From positions 12,830,144-12,894,143 of the forward strand of contig CM055114.1 of NCBI GenBank assembly GCA_029204225.1: a stretch of DNA of 64,000 nucleotides, read 5' to 3'. The notes under the pieces are model-generated. The model worked only from the letters and a program-made list of their open reading frames with translations. It did no database searches and was not told the DNA's origin. The translations under genes and the position numbers were made by a program. Of this stretch, positions 10,017 to 21,425 are shown in pieces (the first letter of the stretch is position 1; each line of letters begins with the position of its first letter). The stretch is from Diphasiastrum complanatum. Its lineage: Eukaryota; Streptophyta; Lycopodiopsida; Lycopodiales; Lycopodiaceae.

Positions 10017-13000
10017 AGCTTTATTAATGTCTTTTCCATGCCAAAAGGCATATAAGACTAAGGAAATACATATCAAGTATGTGGTAACCATGGAGCGTAT
10101 AAACGCCTCCAAAAACTGTAATAAAGAAGAAAAAAAAAAGGAAACATCTAGTACAAGTTAAGATAACTACATAAATGATAATGTCTGTTCATGGTAGTCA
10201 AATGTGTCCACGTCAAGATGCCAGGTCTGTACTAGCGTTGTAGAAGGATTTAATGAGAGCTGTAGCATGAGGAAGTGTAGGAGCCCGCTGACGTCGCCTG
10301 TGAACAGGAGCATGTATAGTGTGTCTCTGTGTAAGAGGTCTAGTAGGGCGTGTAACTCTCGTGACTGCCTGAGGCTGGGTGATGCGTCGTCTCTGCATCC
10401 TAGGTCTAGGAATGTCGTCGCAATCGCTGTCAGTCATGTCTGTATCAGGACGTGATCTTCGGCGAGAGAAGAAGGATGTAATCTGAGAGTGTGTGTCTGG
10501 ATAGGTGTGTTGAGCTGTCTGACATAGGTCCTGACGCAGGAGGGACATCTCACGTATCATAAGTGCCACACATCTAGGGTCCTCATATGAGATGAGCGAT
10601 AGTAATGTAAGTGGTGTCTGATGAAAAAGGCAATGATATCGCCCTCTGATCTCGTAGTAAACTGGACATGTGAAAAGGAAATGCTCCTCTATCTCAACCA
10701 TAGATAATGAACATAACTGACAAACCACTCCTCACGTGGGGTACCCTGGAAGCGTCCAGTCTCAATCGCCAACTGGTGTGAGGACACTCGAAACTGGCCC
10801 AGAATAAATTGGAGCCCATGAGATAGTCCTGAGGTGAGATAGTGTGGCCAAACTGGAAATCCAACTGTGTCTAGCCCCAGAAAGTGTGTCCTGTAATAGT
10901 CGGGTTTGACCCCGAGCTGTCCTTGCCATGTCCGGCTCAGGTATGCTCTATAGAGAAAGCGTCTGATATACTAATGGGTGCCCGATGGAAGGTCTGTGAT
11001 AGAAATCCCAAGTGTATCCGATATCCGGGAGGCATGAGAGAACCATGATAGTCGATGCCCCTGATCATAAAGGTCTCGCGAGGAGGCAAGTGTCGTCTGT
11101 GTGTATCTCTGCTCATCTGTGGGTAACGTCATAATACGCTGAATATATAGAATAAGCTGGAAGATGGCGGATAGCTGAATGGGAGGGACCGCGAACTCTG
11201 TCAGGATAATCTGATGTGGGACAGATGGCTTAGCCCGTATCATCCGAGATAGCATGAGAACCTGCAGTCGTGAAATACTAGCCCAATCCAAAGATGTAAG
11301 ACCCGCACACCATACCTCTGCTGCATATAGGGCTGTGGGAGTAACGAGAGAATCAAAAAGCTGACATTTACTCGGGGCATCCCGAATAAACCGTCTAAAA
11401 CAAAAGCGCTCTAACTAGACAAGGGAGGCGTGACCCTTCCCAAGTCTGGCGGAGGCTACTTGTCGCATGCCAAAGATAGGGCCTGTAAAAAGCACGCCAA
11501 GGTAAGTGTAAGAAGATACGACCTCCAAGGGTTGCCCATCACAGATGAGTTCCTGGCGCTGCATAAAAGCTCTCGATGTGTTGAAAACCATAACTTTGGT
11601 TTTCAATATGTTAACCCCCAATCCCCATCTACTGCAGAAGGCATGAAGACTGTCTAGCTGTCGCTGTAATCCCTCTCTGGAAGAAGATAGGAGGACCACG
11701 TCATCTGCATATAAAAGTATAGCAATCAAGATGCTCCCAAGCCTGCAACCTGTGCCACCGCATCCCTCAATAACTCTCTCAAGCTCGTCAATATATAGTC
11801 CAAACAGGATTGGGGATAGAGAACAACCCTGTTTCACGCCAATAGTGCTCCAGATGTGGTCTGAGATGCCGGTATCACTCCGAAAACAGCCAAGGACTCT
11901 CTCATATAGTGCCATCACTGCCAAGATCATGTCAATAGAAAAACCAAGATCACGTAGACGCTGAATGAGAAGGGATCGTGGAACAGAGTCGAAGGCTTTC
12001 CTGAAGTCAACAAAACAACAGTAGGCTCGTTCTCTTCTGTGTCTAGCCTCCTCAATAATGGCCCGAAGGGTGAAGATATGATCTGTGGTGGAGTAGTGTG
12101 CTCTGAAACCTGCCTGGCCCAATGCATGTAATCTCCTAGACTCTGCCTCAGAACTGATTGCTGACTGTAGGATGGTGCCATATAACTTAGCAATGATGTG
12201 TCCAATCATAATGGTGCGATAGTTACCAGGGTCCATGGGGTCACCAATTTTATGAATGGGGTGGATGATGTTGGTGCACCAGGAGGAAAGGAAGCCGGAG
12301 ACAACTGCTTGATTAAGCAAAGTAGCTAGGATCGGTGAAAGTGTATCTGCAGCATGGATTAATAGTTCGGATTCAAGGTCGTCAATATCACGGGTGCGAC
12401 AAGTTTTTTGTCTTTTGATGGCGGTCAAAACCATGTCTCGGGTGAAGAAAGTGAAAGTAGTCGGTCAGGGAGAAATGGAGATGGGTGTGTCCATGGGTAC
12501 AGTATATAAGGTAGTGGCGTATGTAGTCCAGGTATGGAGGTCAGTGAGGGAAGGAGGTGGGGCACGGGGGATGAATTCTCTCCAGAAGGCACCGCAGGAG
12601 GAACTACAAAGGGAATCGACTAAGCTTTTCCCTTTTAGAGTTTCATACGTCCGTTTCTTCCGTCGGAGGGCATAACGGAAAGATCGACGAGCTGCAGGAA
12701 GAAGGTGTGTATAATGCAATCTAGCTTGGGTAACTTGGAGATGGAGGATACGACACTCGGCGTCAAACCAGGGAGGTCGGATAGGGTGTGACGGAGTGGG
12801 TGGGCGTCGATGTGGTTTGGAAGGAAAGGAAAATGATGCAGCGGTATGTAGTGACGTGGTAAGGAAGATAGCTTGTGTTTCCAACGACATGTGGTGGGGA
12901 AAATGACAAAGAAATGAACTGACGGCCTCCTGGTATGTCTTGATGTGAGAGCAATCAAAGGTGTATTTGGGTGCACGAGAGATGGATGGAATAATGAGTG

Positions 13001-13498
13001 GTTGGGAAGTCGGGATGGAGCCCATACTAAAAGATAGGAAGGAGTGATCGAAAAGGGTAGTGGGAAGAATGTGGAAATCAGATATAAGTGGGATAAAAGC
13101 TGGTGACCCCATGAGATAGTCGACAGCACTGTGTCCTCCGCTATGTGGATGGCAAGTGAATCTGCTAGAATGTGGCCAGCAAGCCAAGCCGTTGTAGATG
13201 GCCAACTCGTGAGCCTCACCCATCTGTAGAAGGTACTCTCCATAACTCGTGATAGGGCCCATCATATCCTCTGAGCTCCTAGTGATGCCAATGTCCTCAC
13301 AATCAATAGCTCGTGTACGTAATATGTCATCAGTGTCGTGGATATCCACCTCTCTGGTAGCAGTCCTGGCATTAAAGTCGCCAGTGAGGAGGACATAACC
13401 CCGATCTATAAATCTGACAATGTCTAAGAGATCAGCATAAGGAGAGCCAGATCCGTCTGCAAAGGAGGAGGACTCTGGAGGGAAGTAGCAGGCAGCAA
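10017..13498 (-). mobile_element. LINE C: 5'-truncated, decayed copy
   Basis: The 3' hairpin is at 10029-10058 (ATGCC/GGCAT inside GTCTT/AAGAC). The element extends through ORF2 to the middle of the endonuclease domain (the AACYFPPES segment at about 13495), where it stops at a (GA)n tract. It is closer to copies B and D than to A and E. Its truncated 5' end and the 3' tail of LINE D share the same GA tract, so C and D are stacked head-to-tail. Confidence 0.8.
10213..13498 (-). pseudogene. LINE C ORF2 (frameshifted endonuclease/RT)
   Basis: Pieces in changing frames. Endonuclease remainder at 13498-12465: LTGDFNAR, then SAVDYLMGSPAFIPLIS. RT at 12434-11415: QAGFRAHYSTTDH, CCFVDFRKAFDSVPR, GVKQGCSLSPILFGLYIDELE, ILLYADDVVLLSS, YLGVLFTG. 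Thumb region at 11291-10971. C-terminus at 10728-10213, with the knuckle (CQLCSLSMVEIEEHFLFTC) and HSQITSFFSRRR. In the PIP-like motif the leading Q is H in this copy. At least three frameshifts break the gene. Confidence 0.75.
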
Positions 13499-13499
13499 T

Positions 13500-13502
<3 letters not shown>

Positions 13503-13591
<89 letters not shown>

Positions 13592-13599
13592 AAGAGAGA
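13503..13599. repeat. (GA)n at the LINE C/LINE D junction
   Basis: About 42 GA units (13503-13586), then GGGAAAAAAGAGAGAAAG to the LINE D 3' end. It is the longest GA tract in the window. Confidence 0.85.
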
Positions 13600-13790
13600 A
13601 AGCTTTATTAATGTCTTTTCCATGCCAAAAGGCATAGAAGACCAAATGGAGTACATGTCAAGTATGTGAAAACCGTGGGAGCGTATATAAACGTCTCTAA
13701 GAAAAAACTATGCATAAAAGAGAAATGAACAACATAACTATAAACTACAAATAGCCAACTGTCCATATAGCTGCCAGGAGTAGAGTAATA

Positions 13791-16700
13791 TCATGTAGTG
13801 CTGCTGCTGAAGAAAGATGTGATACGAGCTGCAACATGAGGTAACATGGACCATCGCTGACGTCGTCTAGGAGGGTGAAAACTGTGTGCTCTCGTAACAT
13901 GGCGTGAAGTGCGAACTGTAGCATGACTATGAGTGATACACTGTCTCTGACATCGGTGAGGTGGTATGTCATCGTCATCGTCATCATCATCAGACCATGT
14001 CCGTCTCCTGGTGAAGAAGGATGTAATCTGAGCCTGAGAGCTAGGATGTGGCTGGTTAGCTGACTTGTACATATCCTGGTACAGCAAGACCATCTCTCGT
14101 AGCATAAGTGCGACACAATGAGAGTCCTCATAACCGATCAATGCTCTGAGTGTAGTAGGCATGTCACGAAATAGACAGTGATATCTCCCTCTAATCTCAT
14201 AATATATGGGGCATCTGAAGATGAAATGCTCCTCAAACCCTATCTCATGAAGGGGACATAGCAGGCATAGTCTTACCTCTCGTGGAGTACCCTGGAATCT
14301 ACCTGTCTCAATAGCCAGCTGATGGGAGGAGACTCTAAACTGTCTCAAAGTGAACAGAGACTGTGTGATAGCCCAGAGGACAAATAGCGAGGTAAAACTA
14401 GAAGACCAGTGGCATCCTGCTCTAGAAAGTGAGTCCGGTAGTAGTCAGGCTTAACCCCCAGCTGATGTCGCCAAGTACGGTCAAGATATGCTCTGTATTA
14501 AAAGCGTCTAATGTACTGGTGTGTACCCAAAGGGAGATCAGTGATAGTGATAACAATTACTTCCATGAGGAAGTGTGATGCCTGAGAGAACCATGATAGC
14601 CTGTATGGTGATGAGAGGACAAGAGTGCAATCCGCGTATACCGCTGCTCTGTATCAGGAAGTGCCTGAGCTCTCTGGATGTACGTGATGAGCTGGAAGGT
14701 TGCCACAATCTGAATAGGGGGGGTGGCAAACTCCGCAAGGATGATCTCATGTGGAACCGAGGGCTTCGCTCGAATCATGCGAGCTAACATGGTGGTCTGT
14801 AGGCGTGAAATGCTGGACCAATGTGAAGATGATAGTCCTGTACACCATATCTCTGCCGCATACAATGCTGAGGGGGTGACGATGGTGTCAAACAGTCTGC
14901 ACTTACTCGGGGCATCTCGAATAGACTTACGGAAGCAGAGTCTCTCCAGCTGGACTAGGGAAGAGTGGCCCTTCCCAAGTCTAGAAGTAGCCGCCTATCT
15001 CATACTGAAGGTAGGACCAGAGAAGAGCACACCCAGGTAAGTGTATGAAGAGACCACCTCCAGGGGCTGTCCATCAAAGGTAAGCTCCTGGCGCTGCATG
15101 AAGGCCCGAGAGGTATTGACGACCATAACTTTGGTCTTCGAGAGGTTCACCCCTAGACCCCACTGAGTACAAAAGGTGTGTAAACAGTCTAACTGTTTCT
15201 GTAATCCCTCTCTGGTATGGGAGACTAGTACCACATCATCCACATAGAGAAGGATGGCAATCAGAATGTCCCCAAGCCAACAACCGTCCCCACCACACTG
15301 AGAGATGACCTGCTCTAGCTCATCAATATATAATCCAAAGAGAACTGGTGAGAGAGAGCATCCCTGCTTAACCCCAATAGTACTCCAGATCTGCTCAGAG
15401 ATGCCACTACCATGACGGAAGCAACCCAAAACCCTCTCATGAAGAGCCATGACAGCTAGGATAATATCTGTAGAGAAACCCAGGTCTCGAAGTCTTTGGA
15501 TGAGTAAGGAGCGTGGGACTGAATCAAAGGCTTTCCTGAAGTCCACAAAACAACAATAAACCTTTCTCTCCGGTGTCTAGCTTCCTCAATGAGGGCTCGG
15601 AGTGTGAATATGTGATTTGTAGTGGAATAATGAGCGCGGAACCCTGCCTGACCCAAAGCATGTAATCTCCTAGACTCTGCCTCTGAGCTAACTGCAGACT
15701 AGAGGATGGTGCCATATAGCTTCGCGAGAACGTATCCAATCATAATAGTGCGGTAATTACCAGGTACCATGGGGTCACCATTTTTATGGATAGGATGTAT
15801 GATGTTGGTGCACCAAGAGGATGGGAAGCCCTCAACAATGGCATGGTTAAGGAGAGTGGATAAGGTAGGGGCAAGAGTATTGGAGGCGTGAATCAATAGC
15901 TCAGATTCAAGGTCTTCAATGTCCCTGGTGCAGTGGGTTTTCAGCTTTTTGATTGCTGCCCGAACCAGGTCAGGGGTGAAAAAGGTGAAGTCTGAAGGTC
16001 GAGGAGAGATGGAGATGGGCGTATCAGTGGGTATAGTGTAAAGCTGGGTAGCATAGTCGGTCCAGATATGTAAATCGTCCAGTAGAGGGGGTGGGGCACG
16101 AGGGATAAACTCACGCCAAAAGGCACCAGAGGAGGAGCTGAGAAGGAGGTTCACAAGACGGTTACCTTCGGAGTCATCATAGGCACGTTTTTTGCAACGG
16201 AGTGTACGATTGTACAATTGTCGTGAGGAGCGGAGGAGATGGCGGGCGTGGAAATGAGCATGTGTGACAAAGTGGTGAAGGGATCGGCATTCCACGTCAT
16301 ACCATGGTGGATGGAAAGGTCGGGATGATTGTGGATGCACTGGTTTGTGTTTATGAGGTTTAGAGGGGAAAGCGAAAGTAGCAGCAGTGTGGAGACAGGT
16401 GGTGAGGAAGGCGGCTTGTGACTCAAGCGGTTCACTGTGTGGAAAAGAGTGAAGTAAGGAGGCGAGAGATTCCAGGTAGAGTGGGATGGAGAGGGGGTGG
16501 AAGGTGTATTTGGGTGCACGGTGAAGGATGGACTGGTGTAGAGGTTGTAATGGTGGAAGGTGGCCAATAGCGAAGGATAAGAACGAATGATCAGAGAGGG
16601 TGGTAGGGGAGATATGGAATCTATGAATGAGAGGGATGGATGACGGTGACCCCATGAGGTAATCAACCACACTATGACCGCCACTGTGAGGGTGACAAGT

Positions 16701-17162
16701 ATAGCTGCCAGAATTAGGCCAGTGAGGTAGGCCATTATAAATGGCTAACTCATGTGCCTCACCAAACTGTAACAAGTACTCACCATATGAAGTAATAGGT
16801 CCCGGTCCATCATCAGAAAACTTGGTGATCTCCAAGCTGTCACTATCAAGGGCATGGACTCGCATCTGATCTGTAGCATCATGGAACTCTGTCTGTCGTG
16901 AAGCTTTCCGAGCATTAAAATCCCCAGTGAGGAAAATGTGCCCTCGCTCTGCAAATCTTATGATATCCACTGAAAGGTCCAAATAAGGTGAGCCAACACC
17001 CTCAACAAAGGAGGACTCTGGAGGAAAATAGCAGGCAACAATGAAGATATCCCTGTCCAAACCAATCGCTCGTCCTGTGATACGAAGCCAAATATACCGT
17101 GCATGCTCATCATGCCTGACAAACTCAAACATCTGATGGAGGATGGCCGTAGCCCAAAACAT
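13791..17162 (-). pseudogene. LINE D ORF2 (broken endonuclease/RT)
   Basis: Segments from 5' to 3' in element sense. Endonuclease from HARYIWLRITGRAIGL through LTGDFNARKASRQ and SDHSFLSF to the RT entry (17162-15699). RT core (15656-14995) with FRKAFDSVPR, GVKQGCSLSP and a YVDD in place of YADD. Thumb at 14865-14557. C-terminal knuckle and QAQITSFFTRRR at 14348-13791. Several frameshifts and an in-frame stop near 15700 break it. The YVDD variant is still a possible RT motif. Confidence 0.75.
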
Positions 17163-17165
17163 CTC

Positions 17166-18172
17166 TCACGTAGGAGAGGGAGAAGAATCTGAAATTTTAA
17201 GTTCTGCAATTTTAACCAAGACCGGGCGTCCGTCTCGAAAGAGAGTCCGAAAACCATTGGCCTTAGCATCTGCGATGATTTTCTTTCTCTCAGTCCATTG
17301 AATGGGCGTCAAGTCTTCATCCATAAAAATAGTAGACCCCTTCAGGCAGCCTCTTTTACGCAAAACCTTTTGACGAAGCAAAGCATCCTTGAATCGCAGA
17401 AACACTGTGGTGGGTTGGAGCTTACCCACCCAAGCAGCAGATATGACATCCTCTTTGAGACCAAAGGTGGAATGAATAAAAGCATTTGCCTCAGCCATGA
17501 GGTCCTTACCCGCAAAAGAAGTTCCCCTAACCCTGACATGGAGGGCTTTGAGATCTCATTTTTGATGTTCTTGAATAGATTCAGAAATAACCTGCTTAGA
17601 ACTCTTGAGCACGTCGGCCCAAGAACTATTCGATTGCTGAAATTGCTGCTCCAAGGAGTGAACCCGTTCTTGCAGTTGCTTTGCCTTGTTTTCTGAATCC
17701 GCATTGCCGCTTCCTTCTTCTCCATCTTTATCTGATTCCGTTTCATTTTTGAGGTAAGTAGCATCAACCTCAAGAATGCCAACTTTGCCCTGTAGGGCTA
17801 AGACTGTGTTCTCCATAGTGAAGATTTGGAATGCTTGTTTCTTGATGATCGCAAGCAAGGATGCATTGTCCTCATGAAGAGAATCAATGATGCGGGGGAA
17901 ACCAGATAAAAATTCAGCTGAAGAGACAATGGGGGGGATGAAGATGAAGGGGTGAAAGAGGGAGAGGAGGAAGAAAGAGTAGAGGGGGTAGTGGCAGTAG
18001 GAGAAGAGGTGTAGCTTGCGGGAGTGGAGGGTAGGGGCGAGGGAGAGGAAGCAGGAGAGGGAGGGGGCAAGGTAAAGGGATTGGAAGCTGTAATAGGGAT
18101 GGCTGAGAAGACAAAGGGAGAAGGGAGAGGGGTTTTCTTCCCTTTCCGATTCACAAATTGCCAGTCAGCCAT
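17166..18172 (-). pseudogene. LINE D ORF1 (frameshifted)
   Basis: ATG at 18172 starts MADWQFVNRKGKKTPLPSPF. A Pro/Ser-rich N-terminal region follows, then a coiled coil (about 17858-17556; NKAKQLQERVHSLEQQFQQS). The C-terminal part (17498-17166) has TTVFLRFKDALLRQKVLRKR and DEDLTPIQWTERKKII, as in LINE A ORF1. At least two frame changes separate these parts. Confidence 0.65.
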
Positions 18173-18645
18173 AGTACCACAGTTAGATACAGGTTTAATG
18201 AGGGAAAAGGTAGAGGAAAGGCAAGGACAGACAAAAGGAAGGGCAGGGATAGCGAGGGGGCAGCAGGAGCTCAGGAGGCAAAAGGGAGAGCTCAGGAGGC
18301 AAAAGGGAGGGCAGGGACAGGGACAAGTACAGGTAGCAAGAAGATAAGGGCAGGAATAGGCAGGAGGGAGGTAGAGGGAGGGAGAGGGAGATGGGCGGGC
18401 AGCGGGACAAGTAGCGAGGGAGACAGGGCAGGAACAGAGTGCGACGACAGGAGGGGCAGGTAGCGAGGCAGGTTAGCGATGGCAGGGTAGCGGTGGAGGG
18501 CCAGCGATGGCAGGGTAGCGATGGAGGGCAGCGAGCAGCAGCAGCAAGGTAGAGATCTCAGCAGCAAGGCGCCATCACTGCAGGGAGCCATCGTAGGAGG
18601 GAGGAGCAAGGGAGGAGAAAGGGAGGAAGCGAAGGCGCGCTGCTG

Positions 18646-18648
<3 letters not shown>

Positions 18649-18699
<51 letters not shown>
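18649..18699. repeat. (GA)n at LINE D 5' end
   Basis: About 25 GA units at the 5' boundary of LINE D. On the other side, sequence homologous to the 3' part of hAT element H begins within about 150 bp. Confidence 0.85.
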
Positions 18700-18701
<2 letters not shown>

Positions 18702-18849
18702 GACATGGTATGGAAACAGTAAATGCTTGAGCTATTGTGGTACACAAGAGCATCTTCATGTCTCTCAAATCATATGCATCATGTCCAATCATTGAACCCT
18801 AAACAGTAAACCCCACAGCCATAATCATCATACACAGTTACACAAAATT

Positions 18850-19140
18850 CGAGAGCAGATGCACTTCACAGAAATACACCCCCCCCCCCCTGATAGCATT
18901 TCATAAACACATACATTACATTGCAATACACCAGGCACGCATTGCACAAAAAACACACCGTACATTAATTCATCAGATGATGTATCAAAATAGCAATACG
19001 TATTCTCGCCATATACGGCTGGGGCTGTTCTTTACACTATGTTAGACACTAAATGCTGCCTCATTTACTGCCAAAAATTACATAACAACAGTCAGCCACA
19101 TACGGCCAGACCCCATGTATTCTAAACATTCCTATGGATC
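18850..19140. repeat. hAT 3' region, near-copy of 29215-29500
   Basis: The order GATAGCATTTCATAA, CAAGGCACGCATTGCAC-like text, CAGTCAGCCACATA and TCCTATGGATCCT is shared almost base for base with the region after the hAT H transposase. This links hAT1 and hAT H. It leads into the convergent small ORF. Confidence 0.65.
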
Positions 19141-19479
19141 CTGCACTGACTCCTCGCCCTCATCAGGTGCATTGTTCTGTCGCTCTCGCTCTGCCTCCCG
19201 GTTAGCCCGAGCTACCTCCTGGTTAGCCCGACGGCGGGCCGCCCTTTCCCTGACCATGATGACCTGTCGTCGTGTGAAGTTCATTCCAATCTGCTCATCC
19301 AAATCCAGCTCGACAGCGGGGGAGGGTGGCTCCGGTTCCGGATTTCTCTGCCGAGTCTGTCACAACATCTCTGCAATGTCTGCCTCTTGCTTCCGATGCC
19401 TTTCATTGTGCCTTCGGACATCTTCCTCGAGCTTCCTCCTAGCGTCGCCCTCGGGCTTCGGTGGTATGCGCTCCGCCAT
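19132..19479 (-). pseudogene. hAT1 convergent small ORF, one in-frame stop
   Basis: Begins MAERIPPKPEGDARRKLEED and is readable over about 115 codons to DEGEESVQDP. It carries a UGA at the codon that is CGA (Arg) in the copy at 30180. The protein is highly charged and helical (EEDVRRHNERHRKQEADIAEML). A conserved block follows: DLDEQIGMNFTRRQ, IMVRERAARRRANQE, EAERERQNNAPDEG. It lies on the strand opposite to the transposase. I do not recognise the family. It may be an element-encoded accessory protein. Confidence 0.5.
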
Positions 19480-19822
19480 CTCACAACATCCTATTTCTCA
19501 AACTGACTCTCACAACCTCTCACTGGCTCTCTCACAGCCTCTCTCTCACAACCTCTCACAAGCTCTCTCACAGCCTCTGAAAAAGCCTCTCAAAATGGCC
19601 TTGTGAGTGCCTATTTAACACCACAGCTTGTTTCCCCATGTGCAGTTGTTCATGATCCCTCCATGACCTGCTCTCCCAGTGCCCATGTGCTACTGTACCT
19701 GCCCCCATGTGTAGCTCCCCCACGTGCTGCACTCCCATTGGGCCCGTGGTCTGCTCCCCCACAGTGCCCATGTGACATTGTACATGCCCCGATTTTTTGC
19801 CCATGTGACGTTGTACCTCCCA

Positions 19823-19879
19823 AAACCCTAAACCTATCTCATCACATAGGGCCTATGTGATGAGATAGGTTTAGGGTTT
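19823..19879. repeat. Perfect inverted repeat flanked by TTTAGGG
   Basis: 28-bp arms (19823-19850 and 19852-19879) around a single central G, without mismatches by eye. Each outer end carries telomere-like CCCTAAA / TTTAGGG. One mismatch further out the pairing continues a few bases. It would form a strong cruciform or hairpin. Confidence 0.85.
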
Positions 19880-20339
19880 AGGGTGATGAGACGGTACTGT
19901 GTAGGTCTTGAACTTCCCTGTGTTGAATGACACTGTGGAGCATAAGTAATTAGTAAGTTGTTGAGGTTCATCCGGAGAGCGCATCGTTACCTGTATTTAT
20001 ATAATAGTATAATATAGATTCGTCAGGGAGAGAGAGATAGCGAGGGCACGAGACAGAGTTTTGGAGACTCAAAAAATATAAATTGTTGCTCTTTCGTGTC
20101 CGACTACAGAGATATCAGACATGGGAGGCATGGGGGCAGTGGTTAGGTTTGTTGCAAATTTTTTGGGTACCGTTTTCCTATTTTTTAGCAGGAGGGGGCA
20201 GGTGGGTGCCAGACAACCTCTGATAATTAATTCCAGGGGGGGTGGGGGGTCATAAATTGTTTTATTTCGCTTTGGGGATGTGGGACATCGAGGGCAAAGG
20301 CCTGTATTTTTTTTTTTTTTGAAAAAAAAAAATTTGAAA

Positions 20340-20424
20340 ATAGGGGGACGCGTCCGGACGCGGACGCACCCCTGAGGCGTCCGCGTTCCGGACGCGCGTC
20401 TGCGTCCAGTCCCCGCTTCCTTGG
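20340..20424 (+). repeat. GC-rich subterminal repeats, hAT1 right end
   Basis: GGACGCG/CGCGTCC motifs and the block GACGCACCCCT, which recurs in the MITE-like copies at about 31336 and 31580. It ends CGCTTCCTTGG, directly followed by the GTTCAGCC target duplication. Confidence 0.55.
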
Positions 20425-20574
20425 GTTCAGCCTATCTTCCACTACCCTTCCTTGAGTAGATATTTCTTTTAATTATCAAACTTCATCTCCATGCTTTCCA
20501 TGTCCAACAATTTTGTTCTCTATAAAGCTTGAACATCACAATGGAATCTAAACTTAATACTTTATTCACCGAAA

Positions 20575-20740
20575 CGTGTTCCGAAGGGGATAGCGTTCCA
20601 AAACAGCCGTTTTGGAATGCCAGCGTTGCTATAATTTTTTATTTAAATCTATATATATATCATAGTTGCACCGCGATTCAGAATTGCGATTCGGGATTTT
20701 CCCAGAATCGTGTAGAATCGATTTTTTTTTTTTTTTGAAA
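20575..20740. repeat. MITE-like AT-rich repeat with palindrome
   Basis: Holds the palindrome CCAAAACAGCCGTTTTGG and several GAATCG/CGATTC words. Similar words recur near 59275-59310 and 63505-63600. Termini and target duplication are not defined. Confidence 0.35.
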
Positions 20741-20966
20741 TTGTTTTAGGCAATATGGGTATCAGATGAAAGCTTTGATTGAGAGGATTATGACTGTGTA
20801 GTTTGTCGACTATTTCGGGTGCAGGATGGTCCAATTTAGGTGTATGAACTCCCAGGTTTACGCTATAGCTGCATCCCATATAAAAAATTTAAAAAAAGAA
20901 GAACACATTGGGGCATTCCCCCAATGAACATAGTAGGAATCTCCCTTTCTCTGATCCTCCCTCTCT

Positions 20967-21425
20967 CTATCTCTCTCTCTGATCACAACAAACGGAACTA
21001 AAACCATGCTGAACAAAAACCCAGCTGGCATTAAAAATAGGATTGTTTACAAGAGCTTGTGTCGATATGTTGTCACATTTGATCAAGGGAAGATCATCCT
21101 CTTTGATGCACTTTAGCTCCATGATTAACCTCTTGATCCAAAGCACTTCTTTAGTTGTTGTAGTGAGTGCTTTGTACTCGGCCTCACAAGATGATAGAGA
21201 TATGGTATCTTGCTTCTTTGAAAGCCAAGACACAAGATTGCCTCCAAGAAAGATAGTATATGCATTAATGGACTTCCGATCCATTTTATCACTTGCAAAA
21301 TCGGAATCTGAATAGCCAACAATGGTTAGATCTTCATTTTTGTACAATAAACCATAATCAGACAGAATTTCATGCAAATACTGACGTTCTTCGGCTTCAT
21401 CCTCTGGATATGGGACTTGATCGAG
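20967..21425 (-). pseudogene. Ty1/copia RNase H fragment
   Basis: About 150 codons. They contain IVGYSDSDFASDKMDRKS, LVSWLSKKQDTISLSSCEAE and TTTKEVLWIKRLI, the classic copia RNase H block. No LTR, integrase or RT accompanies it. At about 21425 it is cut abruptly by LINE F sequence. Confidence 0.8.

Larger units (their letters stand above)
13600..18648 (-). mobile_element. LINE D: nearly full-length, decayed copy
   Basis: The 3' hairpin is at 13613-13642 (ATGCC/GGCAT with the outer stem kept). ORF2 remnants lie at 13791-17162, ORF1 remnants at 17166-18172, and a purine-rich 5' region follows to the (GA)n at 18649-18699. The ORF2 start is missing: the sequence passes from the ORF1 C-terminus (17166) straight into the middle of the endonuclease. 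The first ~80 residues, including the AETH catalytic region, are deleted. Confidence 0.75.
2232..20424 (+). mobile_element. hAT-type DNA transposon (hAT1) containing four nested LINEs
   Basis: The element is bounded by an 8-bp direct repeat GTTCAGCC at 2224-2231 and 20425-20432, the target-duplication length of the hAT superfamily. The left end begins CAGACATGAGGG. Both ends are packed with GGACGCG/CGCGTCC motifs (2232-2410 and 20340-20424). Their terminal-inverted similarity is only partial. Inside are a truncated DUF659-type transposase (8733-9782), a convergent small ORF (19132-19479), and LINEs A, B, C and D, each lodged in (GA)n tracts. Without the LINEs the element would be only a few kb. 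MITE-like copies of the same ends occur at 31.17-31.63 kb. The alternative is that the two ends belong to separate insertions and the 8-bp match is chance, which I consider unlikely. Confidence 0.6.
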
